This document shows positions 1 through 12,300 of a stretch of 64,000 nt of DNA, in pieces. Each line of letters starts with the position of its first letter. The first letter of the stretch is position 1. The DNA is from Brachycybe producta (Eukaryota > Arthropoda > Diplopoda > Playtdesmida > Andrognathidae). Under the pieces are notes generated by a model. That model ran no database searches and was not told the origin of the DNA. It worked only from the letters and a program-made list of their open reading frames with translations. Location: NCBI GenBank assembly GCA_036925085.1, contig JAUPFP010000025.1:186001-250000 (forward strand). Direction: 5' to 3'. Both the position numbers and the translations under genes were made by a program.

Positions 1-788
1 AGGATGGACAAGCTAGAACGGATCGTCTGTACCCAGTTTAAGACAAAAGACAAAAAGCTGAATATATTTTATAAGACGCAGACATAATTGTTATAAACAC
101 ATATGACACTGTCACAAAATGCTCACAAATGTTTATTAGAATCTCTTTTTTTGTTGTTGTTTTTGATCCACATACAAACTGACACAAAATTAAGAATTGT
201 AAAACAAACAAAACAAAAACAAAATATTAAGTAAACTTCTTCTTAGAAGGGAAAGAATAATAATAATAATAATAGTTATAAACATCAAAAGTGGGATTTC
301 GTTGGACTTTATGACTAGGTTTTTCCTCTCTCTTTCTCTTTTCCGACATTTTGTGATGATAATAATAAAATAATAAATTATGCCATATTTTTTGATGATG
401 ATAATTTAATTTAGTTAATAATAATAATAATGAAACAAAAGTTATTAACTAATAATAACTTTTTTTCATGAGTACACATTTTTTTTTTGTTTTATCTCTA
501 AATAAAATTAATTTTCAAGATGGTTTCTCCCGCAAAAAACAAGTAAATTTTTCAAAATAATAGAAAAATAAAAGAATTTCACCAAAAAAATTCTTAAAAA
601 CTTAGGAACAGACTTGAGAAAGAGAATTTACAGACATATAAATTGGCAGTTTAACAATATATTGTATTTTGTAACATAAATTCGTTCAAATTGGCACTTT
701 TAAATGTAGGAAAAATAAAAAAGGAACCAGGAGTTTTTTGTTTTCTGGAACCTTAAACTTTTTAAAAAAAAAATCTTTTATGTAAAAC
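1..788. other. AT-rich unique stretch, nothing recognised
   Basis: Short A/T homopolymers and ATA/ATT triplet runs; no convincing open frame, RNA gene or repeat family on either strand. Confidence 0.5.
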
Positions 789-1335
789 TTAAAGATGTTT
801 AATGAAAAGCTGATTTTTTGTTTCAGAAGAGCAAAACTAAGGAGAAATTGAAAGTGTGTTTGAAACTAGAAGGGGTAGCTGGATCATTTAATTAGTATTT
901 TCATGTTGACATCTTTCAAAATAAACATTTTTGGGCAGAAATTGAAAAAAATATCGTAAGCTTAAAAGTTGGATCATTTTCAAACTGATACATAAAAAGT
1001 TTATTTTACAAGATATCAACATGAAAATAACCTCAAGGGATCGAGTTACCCTTCTAGTTTTTTTTAAAAAATACAGATTTAACCAGAGTTTGAGGAGCAG
1101 TTTATATTTTTTTTTTCATGTTGATACATTTTTTTTAAAATAAGTTATTTATGTAATACGATATAAAAAGTTTATTTTGAAAGATTTATCTTATCAACAT
1201 GAAAATAAACTCTTAAGTGATTGATCTACCCTTCTAGTTTCTAAAATACTTTCAAGTTTATCTTAATTTTGCTCTCATGAAAAGTAGAATTAACCGAGAG
1301 TTCGAAGACTGTTTACACTTTTAAACCGTCTTTAA
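789..1335. mobile_element. Family A MITE, two overlapping copies
   Basis: Left copy (789-1062) has AACTAGAAGGGGTAGCTGGA and the opposing arm AACATGAAAATAACC; the second (1063-1335) keeps mainly the right arm ending in TAGTTTCTAAAATAC. Family A is a foldback element: arm core ACTAGAAGGGTARCTCAATC, then TTTCATGTTGATATC and AAAATAAACTTTTTATG, mirrored in the other arm. Confidence 0.8.
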
Positions 1336-2163
1336 CTGAATTAAACAAACAAAAATAAAAATTAAACGCGGACACATTACGAAAGCAATAACACGGGAAA
1401 CGGAATCGATTAAGTAAGTTACTTTTTAAGTATTCTGGGCATTTTCGGCACACAACTCAAGGGTATAAATTTTGAAAGTCCATTCTTATCAAATGAGAAT
1501 TGATGGACTCTCACGAGAGCAAACTCTCAGCTCTCAGAAAGGAAAAAAGCTTAACTCTCTCCATCCAGTGTGAACTCTCATAATTAAAATGGTGCAAAAA
1601 AAAGGTCAAAACCATTTTATTTTTTCATTGATTTTTGCCATTGTGTGCAGAGAAGAAAAAAAAGATAGAAAGACACTTTAGAAGCAACTTATGAAAAATT
1701 ACAATATCTATTTAAAAACTAGAAGAGTAAACAAAAATGCAAAGATAATTAATTTTTATGACAAAAACCATAAAAGGTTTTATGGTTTTTTGATCACAAA
1801 AAAAATCTTAAAAACTTTCACTTTGTTATGGTTTTTTTTTGTTAAATGCTGACTGACGTCATGAATATTATATTTTGCATCATCATTTAGTTTTCTAATT
1901 TTAAATAAATCTTTTCAAATTATATGAAAAGCAACTGCGTCAAAGCTTTTTTTTTACACAATGTTCAAAAATACAAAAAAACAAATGATTTTAACCAAAA
2001 AAAAAAAAAAAACTTGAAAGAATGAAATAAAAAATATGGGTGTAGTTTTTGACCCGAAGTTAAAAGTATCCCGCTGTGAATAAGTGAACGAACGTGCTGT
2101 TGCTGTGAGACATTACAAATAAAATTGATATAACAGATATTACACTGACAATGCATTTTATAT
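1336..2163. other. AT-rich stretch, no gene recognised
   Basis: Contains A/T homopolymers and a TGACGTCA octamer at 1854-1861 outside any B element. The open frame here on the minus strand (1965-2156) is low complexity and not supported. Confidence 0.4.
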
Positions 2164-2760
2164 GCTGCTTTTGAAAATTTAAATAAGTCCTTCTGGCACA
2201 GGCAATCTAGGACCTTCTTGCAAAAAAGTAATTATTCAAATTTCAAAAGAATAGAACTCGAAAAACCGTACGCTTCTGAGACAGAGACGCTTAGCTTTAA
2301 TTAAGAGAGCTATTGTGGCCTTACTTGTAACGGGATACCTTTAACCGTAGAGTCGGATTCGAAACTTAACCCTAAAAATATAATATGTATAAGGCATGGC
2401 AGAAATTTTTTTAAAGTTCAATTTTGCCATCATCTCTTGGAATGTGGAGAAAAGAGGCTTAAAGAGCCACTTATAGACAGCTCCAACCCCCTAATTTTTT
2501 TGTTATTGAGTAATTTTATAAAATTTGTTTTCGTTTCTCTAATCTCGTGCATTTTTAAGTAACGAGAACGGAGAACCCGATTTCGCTCGCTCGCTCTCTC
2601 TCTCTCTCTCGACATAATTACGATATATATATACATATTGCTTTAGCTTTGCATCAGTTCGTTTGGTTTTAGGTGTGAAAAGGGAAAGTGTGAACCCTTT
2701 TTGTTTTTAATATCCACCATTATCTTCCAATGTGGGTGTGTGTACTCTCTGAATTCGTTT

Positions 2761-2809
<49 letters not shown>

Positions 2810-3117
2810 CTATATATTGTAATAAGGCATTTTGTAATGATCACATAAATTCGGAAACACGATCGGAACTAAAAAAAAGTTCGTATCCAAATCATCCTTC
2901 CTGTGTTTTCATACTGTTTGACTATCTAAATCCACACTTTCGAGAAGCAGCTTAGTTTCCTGCTTTTTATGGCCTCTAAAATAACAAAAAAACAAACATA
3001 AACAAAAATTAGATATCTGCATCGTAAGATCGCAATTTTATCTAAAATCGGAAGCTCGATCGGTTTCGTTTTTTCTCTCGAAAGGTCTCTCGAGTCCGAT
3101 CTAGATACATGTATGTC
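2164..3117 (-). other. XPR1 3' flank, probable 3' UTR
   Basis: Follows the stop codon on the minus strand. Holds no known repeat family except a TA run (2764-2800) and a TC run (2593-2610). No canonical AATAAA is seen on the minus strand close to the stop; a variant ATTAAA occurs around 2707-2712. The UTR extent cannot be set from sequence alone. Confidence 0.35.
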
Positions 3118-3304
3118 TCACTTGAATGGTTTTCGTTTCTCTTTGCGTCGATGCATAACTCCATCCACTTCGTCCATCATCTTGATCATGATTTTCTGAT
3201 CACTCGAGTCTATCGGAGCCACCGATATATCACGAACAGCTCTGAATTTACCACAGTTGTTAAGATGTTCGTTCTCCAAACGGAAGAAATTCCAAACGAA
3301 TCGC
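3118..3304 (-). CDS. XPR1: XPR1 coding exon 12 (EXS end, short C-tail, stop)
   Basis: Encodes residues 595-655 and TGA. Begins [20 protein letters not shown], completing the double-arginine of the EXS domain, then [17 protein letters not shown] and a short basic tail ending KEKRKPFK. The vertebrate protein continues for roughly 40 more residues. Acceptor CTATAG. The plus-strand open frame covering the same bases is a shadow. Confidence 0.93.
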
Positions 3305-6300
3305 CTATAAATAAGATTTAAACAACATGTTTTAGGAATAGCCGATTATATTACCAAACTCTTGGCTATTCTGTATTTTCAGACGAGCAACACACTGAAG
3401 AGAAATTGAAAGTGTGTTAAAAACTAGAATTAGTCTATCTGAATCACTTATTATTTTCATATTGACATTTTTCAAAATAAATATTTTTCAAACTTGCATA
3501 AAAAGCTTATTTTGAAAGATGTGAACATGAAAATACCCTTAAGTGATTGAGCCACCCTTCTAGTCTCTAAAAACACTTTCAAGTTTCTATTAAATTTTGC
3601 TTCTGAAAGAAAGAAATAATCAAAGAGTTCGGAAGGGTGTTTTACACAAAATAGCATAATTAAAATGCAGAAAGAAGACATTTTTGTAACTAAATCTGAC
3701 CGAAAAACTTCCAACGGTGCAAGAATAGTGACCATAAGGTCTCTGTGAATGTAGCCGCTTTCGGTCAGCGACACGGACAGAGTCCATCCGAACCTCAGAA
3801 TAAGATCCTCAACGACCGCAAAGTAATAGTAACCCTTTCGAAAGAAAAAAAAAAAAGACGAAACGATGAATTGAGCATCGACCGAAAGCAAAACAGGTTT
3901 GAATTTCGTACGTTCGAGGAATATACGACTTCTTCTCTGAGAAATTTATTCTCTCCTGCGTTCTTATCGAAAAGGCCCCAATCCATTTTGATGTCCCAGA
4001 TGTACGCATAACAAGAACTGACCAAAAGGGCCAAGATCCACAGATAAAAGAACGGATTGTAAGACTTGTCGTATTCGTCTAAAAAAGGCGAAAAAGATGA
4101 GAAACAATACAATATGTGAGATACGATCATAACGATTCCCAATTGATATCGACTCGTACCTGCATAAAACGAATTAAGAGACGAGAAAAGAATGACGAAA
4201 AACGTCGTTGAATATTTGCCGGCATTCACCAAATGCGGAAATGCCTCCCTCGAATCGCGGTATCGCCTTAAACACTGAGCAAAACGCCACCACGCTGGAA
4301 GGCAGGTTACGATCGGACGTATTCCGTACGTTCTATTAGTACACTTGTTTACATCTACATTATTGATAAATTGAAATTCTATAAGAAAGCTTCTCGAGGA
4401 GTACAGAGTGGGGTTCAAGAAAAACGATTTTAAGTCCAGTTTGAATTTGAAGTTACGAAAGAATTTCGAGATTCATTTGAAGCTAGAAAAGTAAACGAAC
4501 ATATTGAATGTACTTTTCACTATGATAATTTCTTAAAATAAACGTTTTATCGCAGTTTAAAAATAATGAAATTTTCAATTTTTCAAAAAGAAATTGAAAA
4601 ACACATTCAGCATCTTCGTTGATCCTTTTCTGAATTAAATAAAATTTGTTTAAGCAAAAAACCAAAACCAAACAAACATCGAGTTCAGTCAGTTTTAAGA
4701 AAAAAGAAGTTAGTTTTCAACGCCATCTAGTATCAACCCTCTTAATTAACTAAATATTTGACCCTCCCTCCCCCCTTTTAAAGGAAAAAAAAAAGAACAA
4801 TGACGAACCGTTAGTTTCCGTCCAACGAACGTTGTAAGCGTAGAAACATATGAGATACTGAAAATCCTGTAATACGGGAACTAAACTATTGAGTTGGTCG
4901 GCCAGCCAGAAATCGGCAAACGTAACGTAAAAGAAAGGAGCGGCAAAGATGCGACCCTGAAAACGAGAAAGAAAATGAGTTATAGCCGAGTGAAAAGAAC
5001 GAAAGAACCGGCAGGCTTTCGAATATGTTTTTTTTTTTCTCGTTACCATTCGCTTGAGCAACCAGAACCTTGCATCGTGACGAAACGTTCTAGTCGGATT
5101 GACGAGAAAAACTAACATGATGATGGCTAGAGTGAGGGGATTGGCATAGGGTGGAATGCTCAGTGTATGACTGTAGAGAAAACTAAGGACACTCAGAGCC
5201 CAAAGTACTCCAAAGATGGTGGCCATCTATAGTTTAAAAATAAGAGTCGAGAAGAAAACGATGTCAACATTTAGCATAATCTCGAATATATAAAAAAAAA
5301 AAACCCTCGCAAGGTTTTACATCACCTCTATGAGATGCTGGTCCGAAAGATGATTCCTCGGATCCAGTTCGAATATGAGTACGTGGTTCACACCGGATGA
5401 ACGCCATCCGTAAACGTTGATGCCCAATAAAAAAATGTTAAGGATGATTAGTAGCATTGGACGATAAAGTCGAAATGCTATCCTCCAATCGTCTCCACCG
5501 TGACGAAAACATGCCGATAGAATCACGGCCGCTATCAGGACGAGGAACGAACCGAGAAACAGTCCCACTTTAAATGTGGTCCACGGAGAATGTCTCTGTT
5601 AACAAAAAAATACTGATATTTAATGCTGATTACCGGATATTAAACAGTGAAAATCGGTTAACACAAAATATATTTTCAGTTCGGTTTCTTAAAATACCAA
5701 GAAATTCGTTTTAAAAAAGAAAAAAATATTCTGGTCCCTTTCATTTCGTGTTAACCAGTTAAAAGTACGATAAATCTTGGTTTTTTTTAAAAAGTAATTT
5801 CTCAGTTGTCCAACAAAAACGTCGAAAAAGTAAAAATCGGATCGACTAACTTGTTCGTTAAGGGGAGGAACTCGTAACCTCTTCATCGCTTTCTGTCTGT
5901 TGCCACCTTCCAAATCAATGGTTACTAGAGACTAGAAAAAAAAAACAGAAAGAAAAACACACATCGTAAATTAAGAGTTCTCTAGTTTCGATGTCAATCC
6001 AAAAAAAAAAAAAAATACAGACTTCGGTCTCCTGAATCAGCTTATCGATGTCTTTGTTCGTGTAAAACGGAGCCAAATCGACCATAGCCTCCCTCCATTT
6101 AGCACCACGATCCGTGCTTAAAAGTTTATCGTGTTTCTTTAGAATCTTACGAAACCCAGTGAAATTGAGATTCTGATAGTTTTGTAATAAGATGAGACTC
6201 AGGTAGAACTCGCTGAATGCGAGTTTGAGGTCGTGTAGCTTTCTAGTATGTTTCTGAGCCATTTTCATATCGTTGTCTTTCTTGATAAAGTTGCCCTTTC

Positions 6301-9300
6301 GAAATCGTAGTAAAGTGTCGAAATTACTCGGAAATTCTTTACCCGTGTTCTCGCTAAGCTCGCTCTGAAGGCCGGCAAACTTACGAGTCGCTTCGGAAAA
6401 CTTTTCTGAAATTAAAAGAAAAAAAGAAAAATGCAAATTGTTATCAAATAAATCTGTATCCGAATTCGGTTGAATATTTTTCTTCGAATGAAGATGATCG
6501 AGATTTGGATTTTCCAAGTGATCTTATCAAAAAGGGGGGGGGGGGTTCTCCCAAAGTTTTTAATCAAGGAGAAAATTGAATAGAATTAATTAAAGAGGAA
6601 GAAGAAGGAGAATGGAGAGAGAAGAAGGTCAGCTCTCTCTCGGTGACATTGGGCAAGAACACCGTCGAAACACGATGATTGTTTCAGTGACAGTTAATGG
6701 TTATTATCCGGTAATTTCGTTCTAGATTTCAGTAATTGCAATCACTCTCGATGTGTTTTTTTTTTATTCTTCGTGGTGTTGGTTAGTTTTCTAATTTCCT
6801 TTTTAAAAAAAATGCATGAAAAGAGGTTTCGAGAGTGACAAGTTCTTTTGTAAAAAGACAGAATAATATGACTAATGATTCTGAAGTTTACGAGTGACAG
6901 TTAGGTCACTGGGTTTTTTTTTTCTCTCTCCTTTTTGCCTACACAAACACACGATTAAAACACATTCCGCAATACAATACACTTCTGTGTTTTGCATACA
7001 ATTTAAAGTTGGTTTGAAAGTTGTAAAAACGCCTTTCGAACTCCTGGTCATTCTTTCAGGAGAAGTAAATTTAACAGAAGATTTAAGAGGCTTAATCGCG
7101 ACATGAAGTGAAATCGGCATGATGCAATATCTGGTATAGCCGTTTAACATGGTGGTATGTTCGGTTTTCGGGTTTATTCGTTATGTTCGCATACAGTTAT
7201 TTCTGAAACGTAATTTGAAGTGCAATAAGCACTCAAATACACTGTGAATCCATTGATACTTGCGAAACTTAACTATGGTTTTTACTATTTTTAAAATAAT
7301 TCTGAAAATGGCCTACGTGCTAATTTCCATAGACGACTAAGACGAACAGTTCGTTTTTAATCGCCCTATGGAAATTAAGTATGTAGGCCATTTTCAGAAT
7401 TATTTTAAAAATAGTAAAAACCGTAACTAGGTTTCGCAAAAGTATCATTGTATTTGTTACTGTCAATCTGTGAAATCAATCAATCAATCTACAAACCAAC
7501 CTACCTGCTAGTGAATCTGCAAAATTCAATACATTTTGCAGATTCACTAGCAGGTTGGTTGTTTCGCAGATTACCTAGACAATCTGGAAATTGACTGATT
7601 CTACAAATTGACAGTAACATGTTCACAATATATTTGAGTGCTTATTGCACTTTAAATTGCGTTTCAAAATTAACTGTGCGTGAAAAAAGAGAATGTAAAC
7701 GAAACCCCAAAACACGCCATGTTAAACGGATATACCAGATATTGCATCATTAAATTATTCGGCTACCGTTTCGAAAAGTGTGACCACAAATTGTAATGCA
7801 GCCAGTCTGCCGTTGAAGGTACAAATTAAAGAGAAACATAAATGTGATTTAGAAACTAGAAGGGTAGCTGAATCATTTATGCCATATGGGCCTATAAAAA
7901 GTAGATGTGGGACGATTCCTAAATTTTATTTAAGGTTCTTGAATTCCTCGAATCTCCCGAATCTTTCGAATCCTTCATATAAGAATCCCATATTATTCAT
8001 TAAGAAAATACAAATAAATGAAATAATATTAAATATTAAATTATTAATAATAAAAAAAACGTGTGTGGCACTCAAAGAGTCGCCACAAGGTGATCCATTG
8101 GTGATCCGGATACATACAGCACCGAAATTTGCAACAATCGCCGGTTTTTGTTTGTTAGTGAACGCTTCTATTGGACGTCAATCGAGTTAAAACTAATTTT
8201 ACCAAAGCTTTTAACAGTTTTTTAAGGTTAGGATTCGAAAGATTCGAAAGACGAAAAAATCGCGAAGATTCGAGTTTTCGAATCTCGAATATTTTTTCAA
8301 GATTCGCGAGATTCGAAGATTCGAAAAGCCCATCCTTTATTAAAAGTTTAGTTTGAAAGATAACAACATTACAGTGTCCTCAAGTGATGAGAGTACCGTT
8401 CTAGTTTCTTAACAGAATTTCAATTTCTTCTGAATATCTTGTTTATAAAAAAAAACTCATTTGCATATTTTGCAATGGCTACTTTTCAATGTACCTGAAT
8501 AGAAAGTGTTGATTTTTGCCAATTCTTTGTCGCAGAATTGAAAAAAAGACTCGTCGAAATTGGCAAAATAACGAGTTAAAACTGTTTGTTCCACGCCTAA
8601 AAAACCACAAGAAAAAAAAAAAAACATCAGTCAAAAAAAAAATTAGCATAATTATGGAAAAACCATTTTTAAAAATTATTTTGAGAAGAAAAAATAATCG
8701 GGTTTTTTCCGAGATTTCGAATAATAACGAAGTTTCGTTTTTTTTTTCTTTGAAGGAGCTTTTATTATTTAAATGACATTACTTTTATCCAATAGTAGTC
8801 GGTCTCGTAATATTTCTGCAGCTTGCATTAAGAAGAATATTAAGTTGAAATTTAAATGAGTAAAATCTTACAGGCAATTTAGAAATCTGGACAAACTTCA
8901 GTTGGCTCCGCCCTTTTTATGACGACCGGCAACTTCTAATTGGTTTGTTGTGTGGTTCGACGTTGAAAAGGGGCGGAGCATGTGACGTCAGACTACATAA
9001 CCAACCAATTAGAAGTTGCCGGTCGTCATAAAAAGTCGCCTTCAGTCGCCAACTGAAGTTTGTCCCGATTTCTAATTGCCTGTATCTACAGATGTGTGTC
9101 ACACAGGCAATTTAGAAATCGGGACAAACAGAAGTTGGCTTCGCCCTTTTAATGACGACCGGCAACTTCTAATTGGTTTATTGTGTGGTTCGACGTTGAA
9201 AAGGGCGGAGAGCATGTGACGTCAGACTACATAACCAACCAATTAGAAGTTGCCAACAGTCATAACAAGGGCGGAGCCAATTGAAGTTTGTCCCGATTTC

Positions 9301-12300
9301 TAATTGCCTGTGTAAATTATTGGCAATAATAATGTCGAATAATTAACTCCAACCCCCACCACCTCCTCCTCCTTCCTCCCCACCCTTTTATTTCCCATAA
9401 TTAAATTAATTTTAGTTAATTACCTTCGGCCGACGGAGCCTGCTCCATGGCTGCGTACAACATTTGTTTCATGTCCTGTAAATAAATCAAAAAAAAAAGT
9501 TAAAATTGAATCATAGCCAATAATGAACACTAATTTAAGCTTTTTCTTAAAGTTCATTTTTATAAAAGTATAAGCAACTCTCTCTCTCTCTCTCTTTCCC
9601 TCTCTTCTGATGTTTACTCAACCTTTCAGGAGCAATAACTTGAACAAGTGTTTTAAAAACTAGAACGGGTAAGCTGAGTCACTTAATTATTATTTTCATG
9701 TTTTTTGATTATCTTTCAAAATAAACAATTAATGGTAGGCCTACATTTAAAATTAACCAAACTCGAAGCTACAACAAAGCTGATTTTCAAACTCTTTAAT
9801 TAAGTCTTTCAAAAAAAGTGTTAAAATTAAGAGAAACTAGTGTTTGGAAACTAGAAGGGTAATATGAAAATTACCCTCATGTGATTGAGTTACCCTTCTA
9901 GTTTTTTTATTGAACGACACATTTAAATCCAATCAGCATTTACAATTTAAAACCAGCTTAAGAAAAACTTTGAAAGTGTTTTAGAAACTAGAAGGGCAGC
10001 TGAATCACTTAAGGGTATTTTTTCTTATTGGATAATCTTTCAAAATGAACTTTTTATATCGTCTTGTACATAAATAACTTAATTTAAAAAATATATCAAC
10101 ATGAAAAAATACCCTTAAGTGATTCAGCTGCCCTTCTAGTTTCTAAAACACTTCCATGTTTTTCTGTTTTAGAGTAAAATGCTCCTCAAACTCTGGTGGT
10201 TAATCTGTATTTCTAAAAATACTAGAAGGGTAACTCAATCCCTTGAGGATATTTTTAGTGTTGATATCGTTTAAAATAAACTTTTTATGTCAGTTTGAAA
10301 ATGACAGACCTTTTTTATTTTCAAAAACATGAATATAAAATGAATGTTTCTCATTTATTTTACTATTCTAGTAATTTATTTTTTTTTTAAAGAAAGTTGT
10401 TTTCAAGAGAGAGTTCTATTTTCGTTATTTTTGCATAATTAGCTTGTTAGTTTGGTATTTATTTAGAAATTTAAAATTATAATTTATACAAATTTAGCTT
10501 TTCTAATCAACTGATTAGTTTTGCTTTTATATTTAACTAGTTAACTAGTTTATTTCTTAATATTTGGAACATTAATTAGTTAAAACCACTTAGAAAAACA
10601 TGAAAATACTCTTTAAGTGATTGAGCTACCACCCTTCTAGTTTCTAAACCACATTCAAGTTTCTCTTAAAAGACAAAATAATCAACTGTGTTTATAATTT
10701 AAACCACATTAAGGTGGTTTTATAGATATTTATTTTGTTTTTGTCTCACCGGACGGCGCCACTGCAATAGCTAATATTATGCTCTATGGACGTTTTTGTA
10801 AAATTCGGACACAAAAACGTCAAGTGAACGTCTTTTAGAAACAACATTATGAGAAAGTTCAAATTGTTTTCGAAACTAGAATGGTAAAAGATGATGCTAA
10901 AAGTTTAAAAAAATAAACAATTAATAGTTCAGTTTGAAAAATGACCCGTTTTTTGGTTTTTCCATTGAAATTTCATGAAAAACTATTTTCGCTATTTTTC
11001 AAACTGTCAATAAAAAGTTTATTTTGAAAGATATCATCATGAAAATACTTTTAGCATTATCACCAACTATTCTAGTTTCGAAAACACTATGAATTTTTTT
11101 TCGTAATGTTTATCCTGAAAAACGTTCGCTTGAAAAAATATAAATTTTCTCAAAATAGCGGGTTTTGGGGAAGAAGACCTCCTATAGAACATAAAATCCA
11201 TTATGGTGGCGCCATCTGAGAAGACGAAAACAAAATAAACATCTATAAAGCTACCTTACGAAGGGCATTAAAACAAAAATTGCAACATTTTTGAGAAATT
11301 TGTAAAAAAGTTGTGTAATTTCACTTAAAAAGGTTTCTTAAACGAAATCGTTTCGCCTTTTTTGTTTTTGCTTCTAATTATAAAATGATAATCGTGACTA
11401 TAAATTGCTTCAGATATTTATTTATGTATCTATATTTTTGAAAACGGTTTAACACGAAATGAAAGTAACCTAAATATTTTTTCGTGTTAAAAGAATGAAT
11501 TTTTTTATTCAATTCTAAGAGTCAGTATACTGAACTGAAAATATATTTTCGCGTTATCCGGTTTATCATATTCTCCTGTTTTTGTGTTTAATAATTTATA
11601 ATGAAACTACATGACATCTTTTATATTTAAAGTTTTTGTCGATAAAAGGTTTATTTTGAAAGATATTAAGGATGGTAATAACTCCTTAAGTGATTGAGTT
11701 ACCCTTCTAGTATCTAAAACACTTTCAATTTCTTCTTAAGGTGGTTTTAAAGAGCAAAACGCTCTCTCAAAATATGGTTATTCTTGATTTTAGAAGCAAA
11801 AATAAAAGAGAAACTTGAAAGTACTTTAGAAACTAGAAGGGTAACTAAAAATCACTTAGGGATTGGATTAGAATATCTTTTAAAATAAGCTTTTTATGAC
11901 AAGTTTGAATATTTACACAACTTTAAGCAGATATTTTTATCAATTTTTGTCTACAAAAAAGTTTATTTTGAAAGATATTAAACATGAAAAAATACCCGTA
12001 AGTGATTGAGTTACCCTTCTAGTATCTAAAACACTTTCTAGTTTCTCTCAATTTTGCTCTCCTGAAAGACAATATAATATTTCCGATAAAATATCGTCAA
12101 AATCTGGTTATTCTTGATTTTCGAAGCAAAAAAAAAAAAAAATTACAGAGAAACTCGAAAATGCTTTTAGAAACTAGAAGGGTAACTCAAATCACATTAG
12201 AATAATATCTTTTAAAATATGCTTTATAAAACATCTTAATACTTAATGCACACCTAAAAAGTTAAATGCATTTAAATAATAAACGCGTTCTACAGAGCCC

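Noticed and set aside
1854-1861. Isolated TGACGTCA octamer
   Set aside because: Single chance-level occurrence without B element or promoter context.
2430-2955. Short open frames over TC and TA runs
   Set aside because: Microsatellite-driven; peptide is simple repeats such as alternating Y and I.
3745-4418. A 207-residue minus-strand open frame and overlapping plus-strand frames
   Set aside because: The minus frame reads through introns 8-10 of XPR1; only the listed exon parts are conserved. The plus frames are shadows of exons 10-11.
5226-5226. ATG at the start of XPR1 exon 7 as an independent gene start
   Set aside because: It is preceded by a good acceptor and the upstream exons continue the family protein in phase.
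7780-8190. A 136-residue plus-strand open frame
   Set aside because: It crosses from a family A arm into an N element inside XPR1 intron 3 and resembles no protein.
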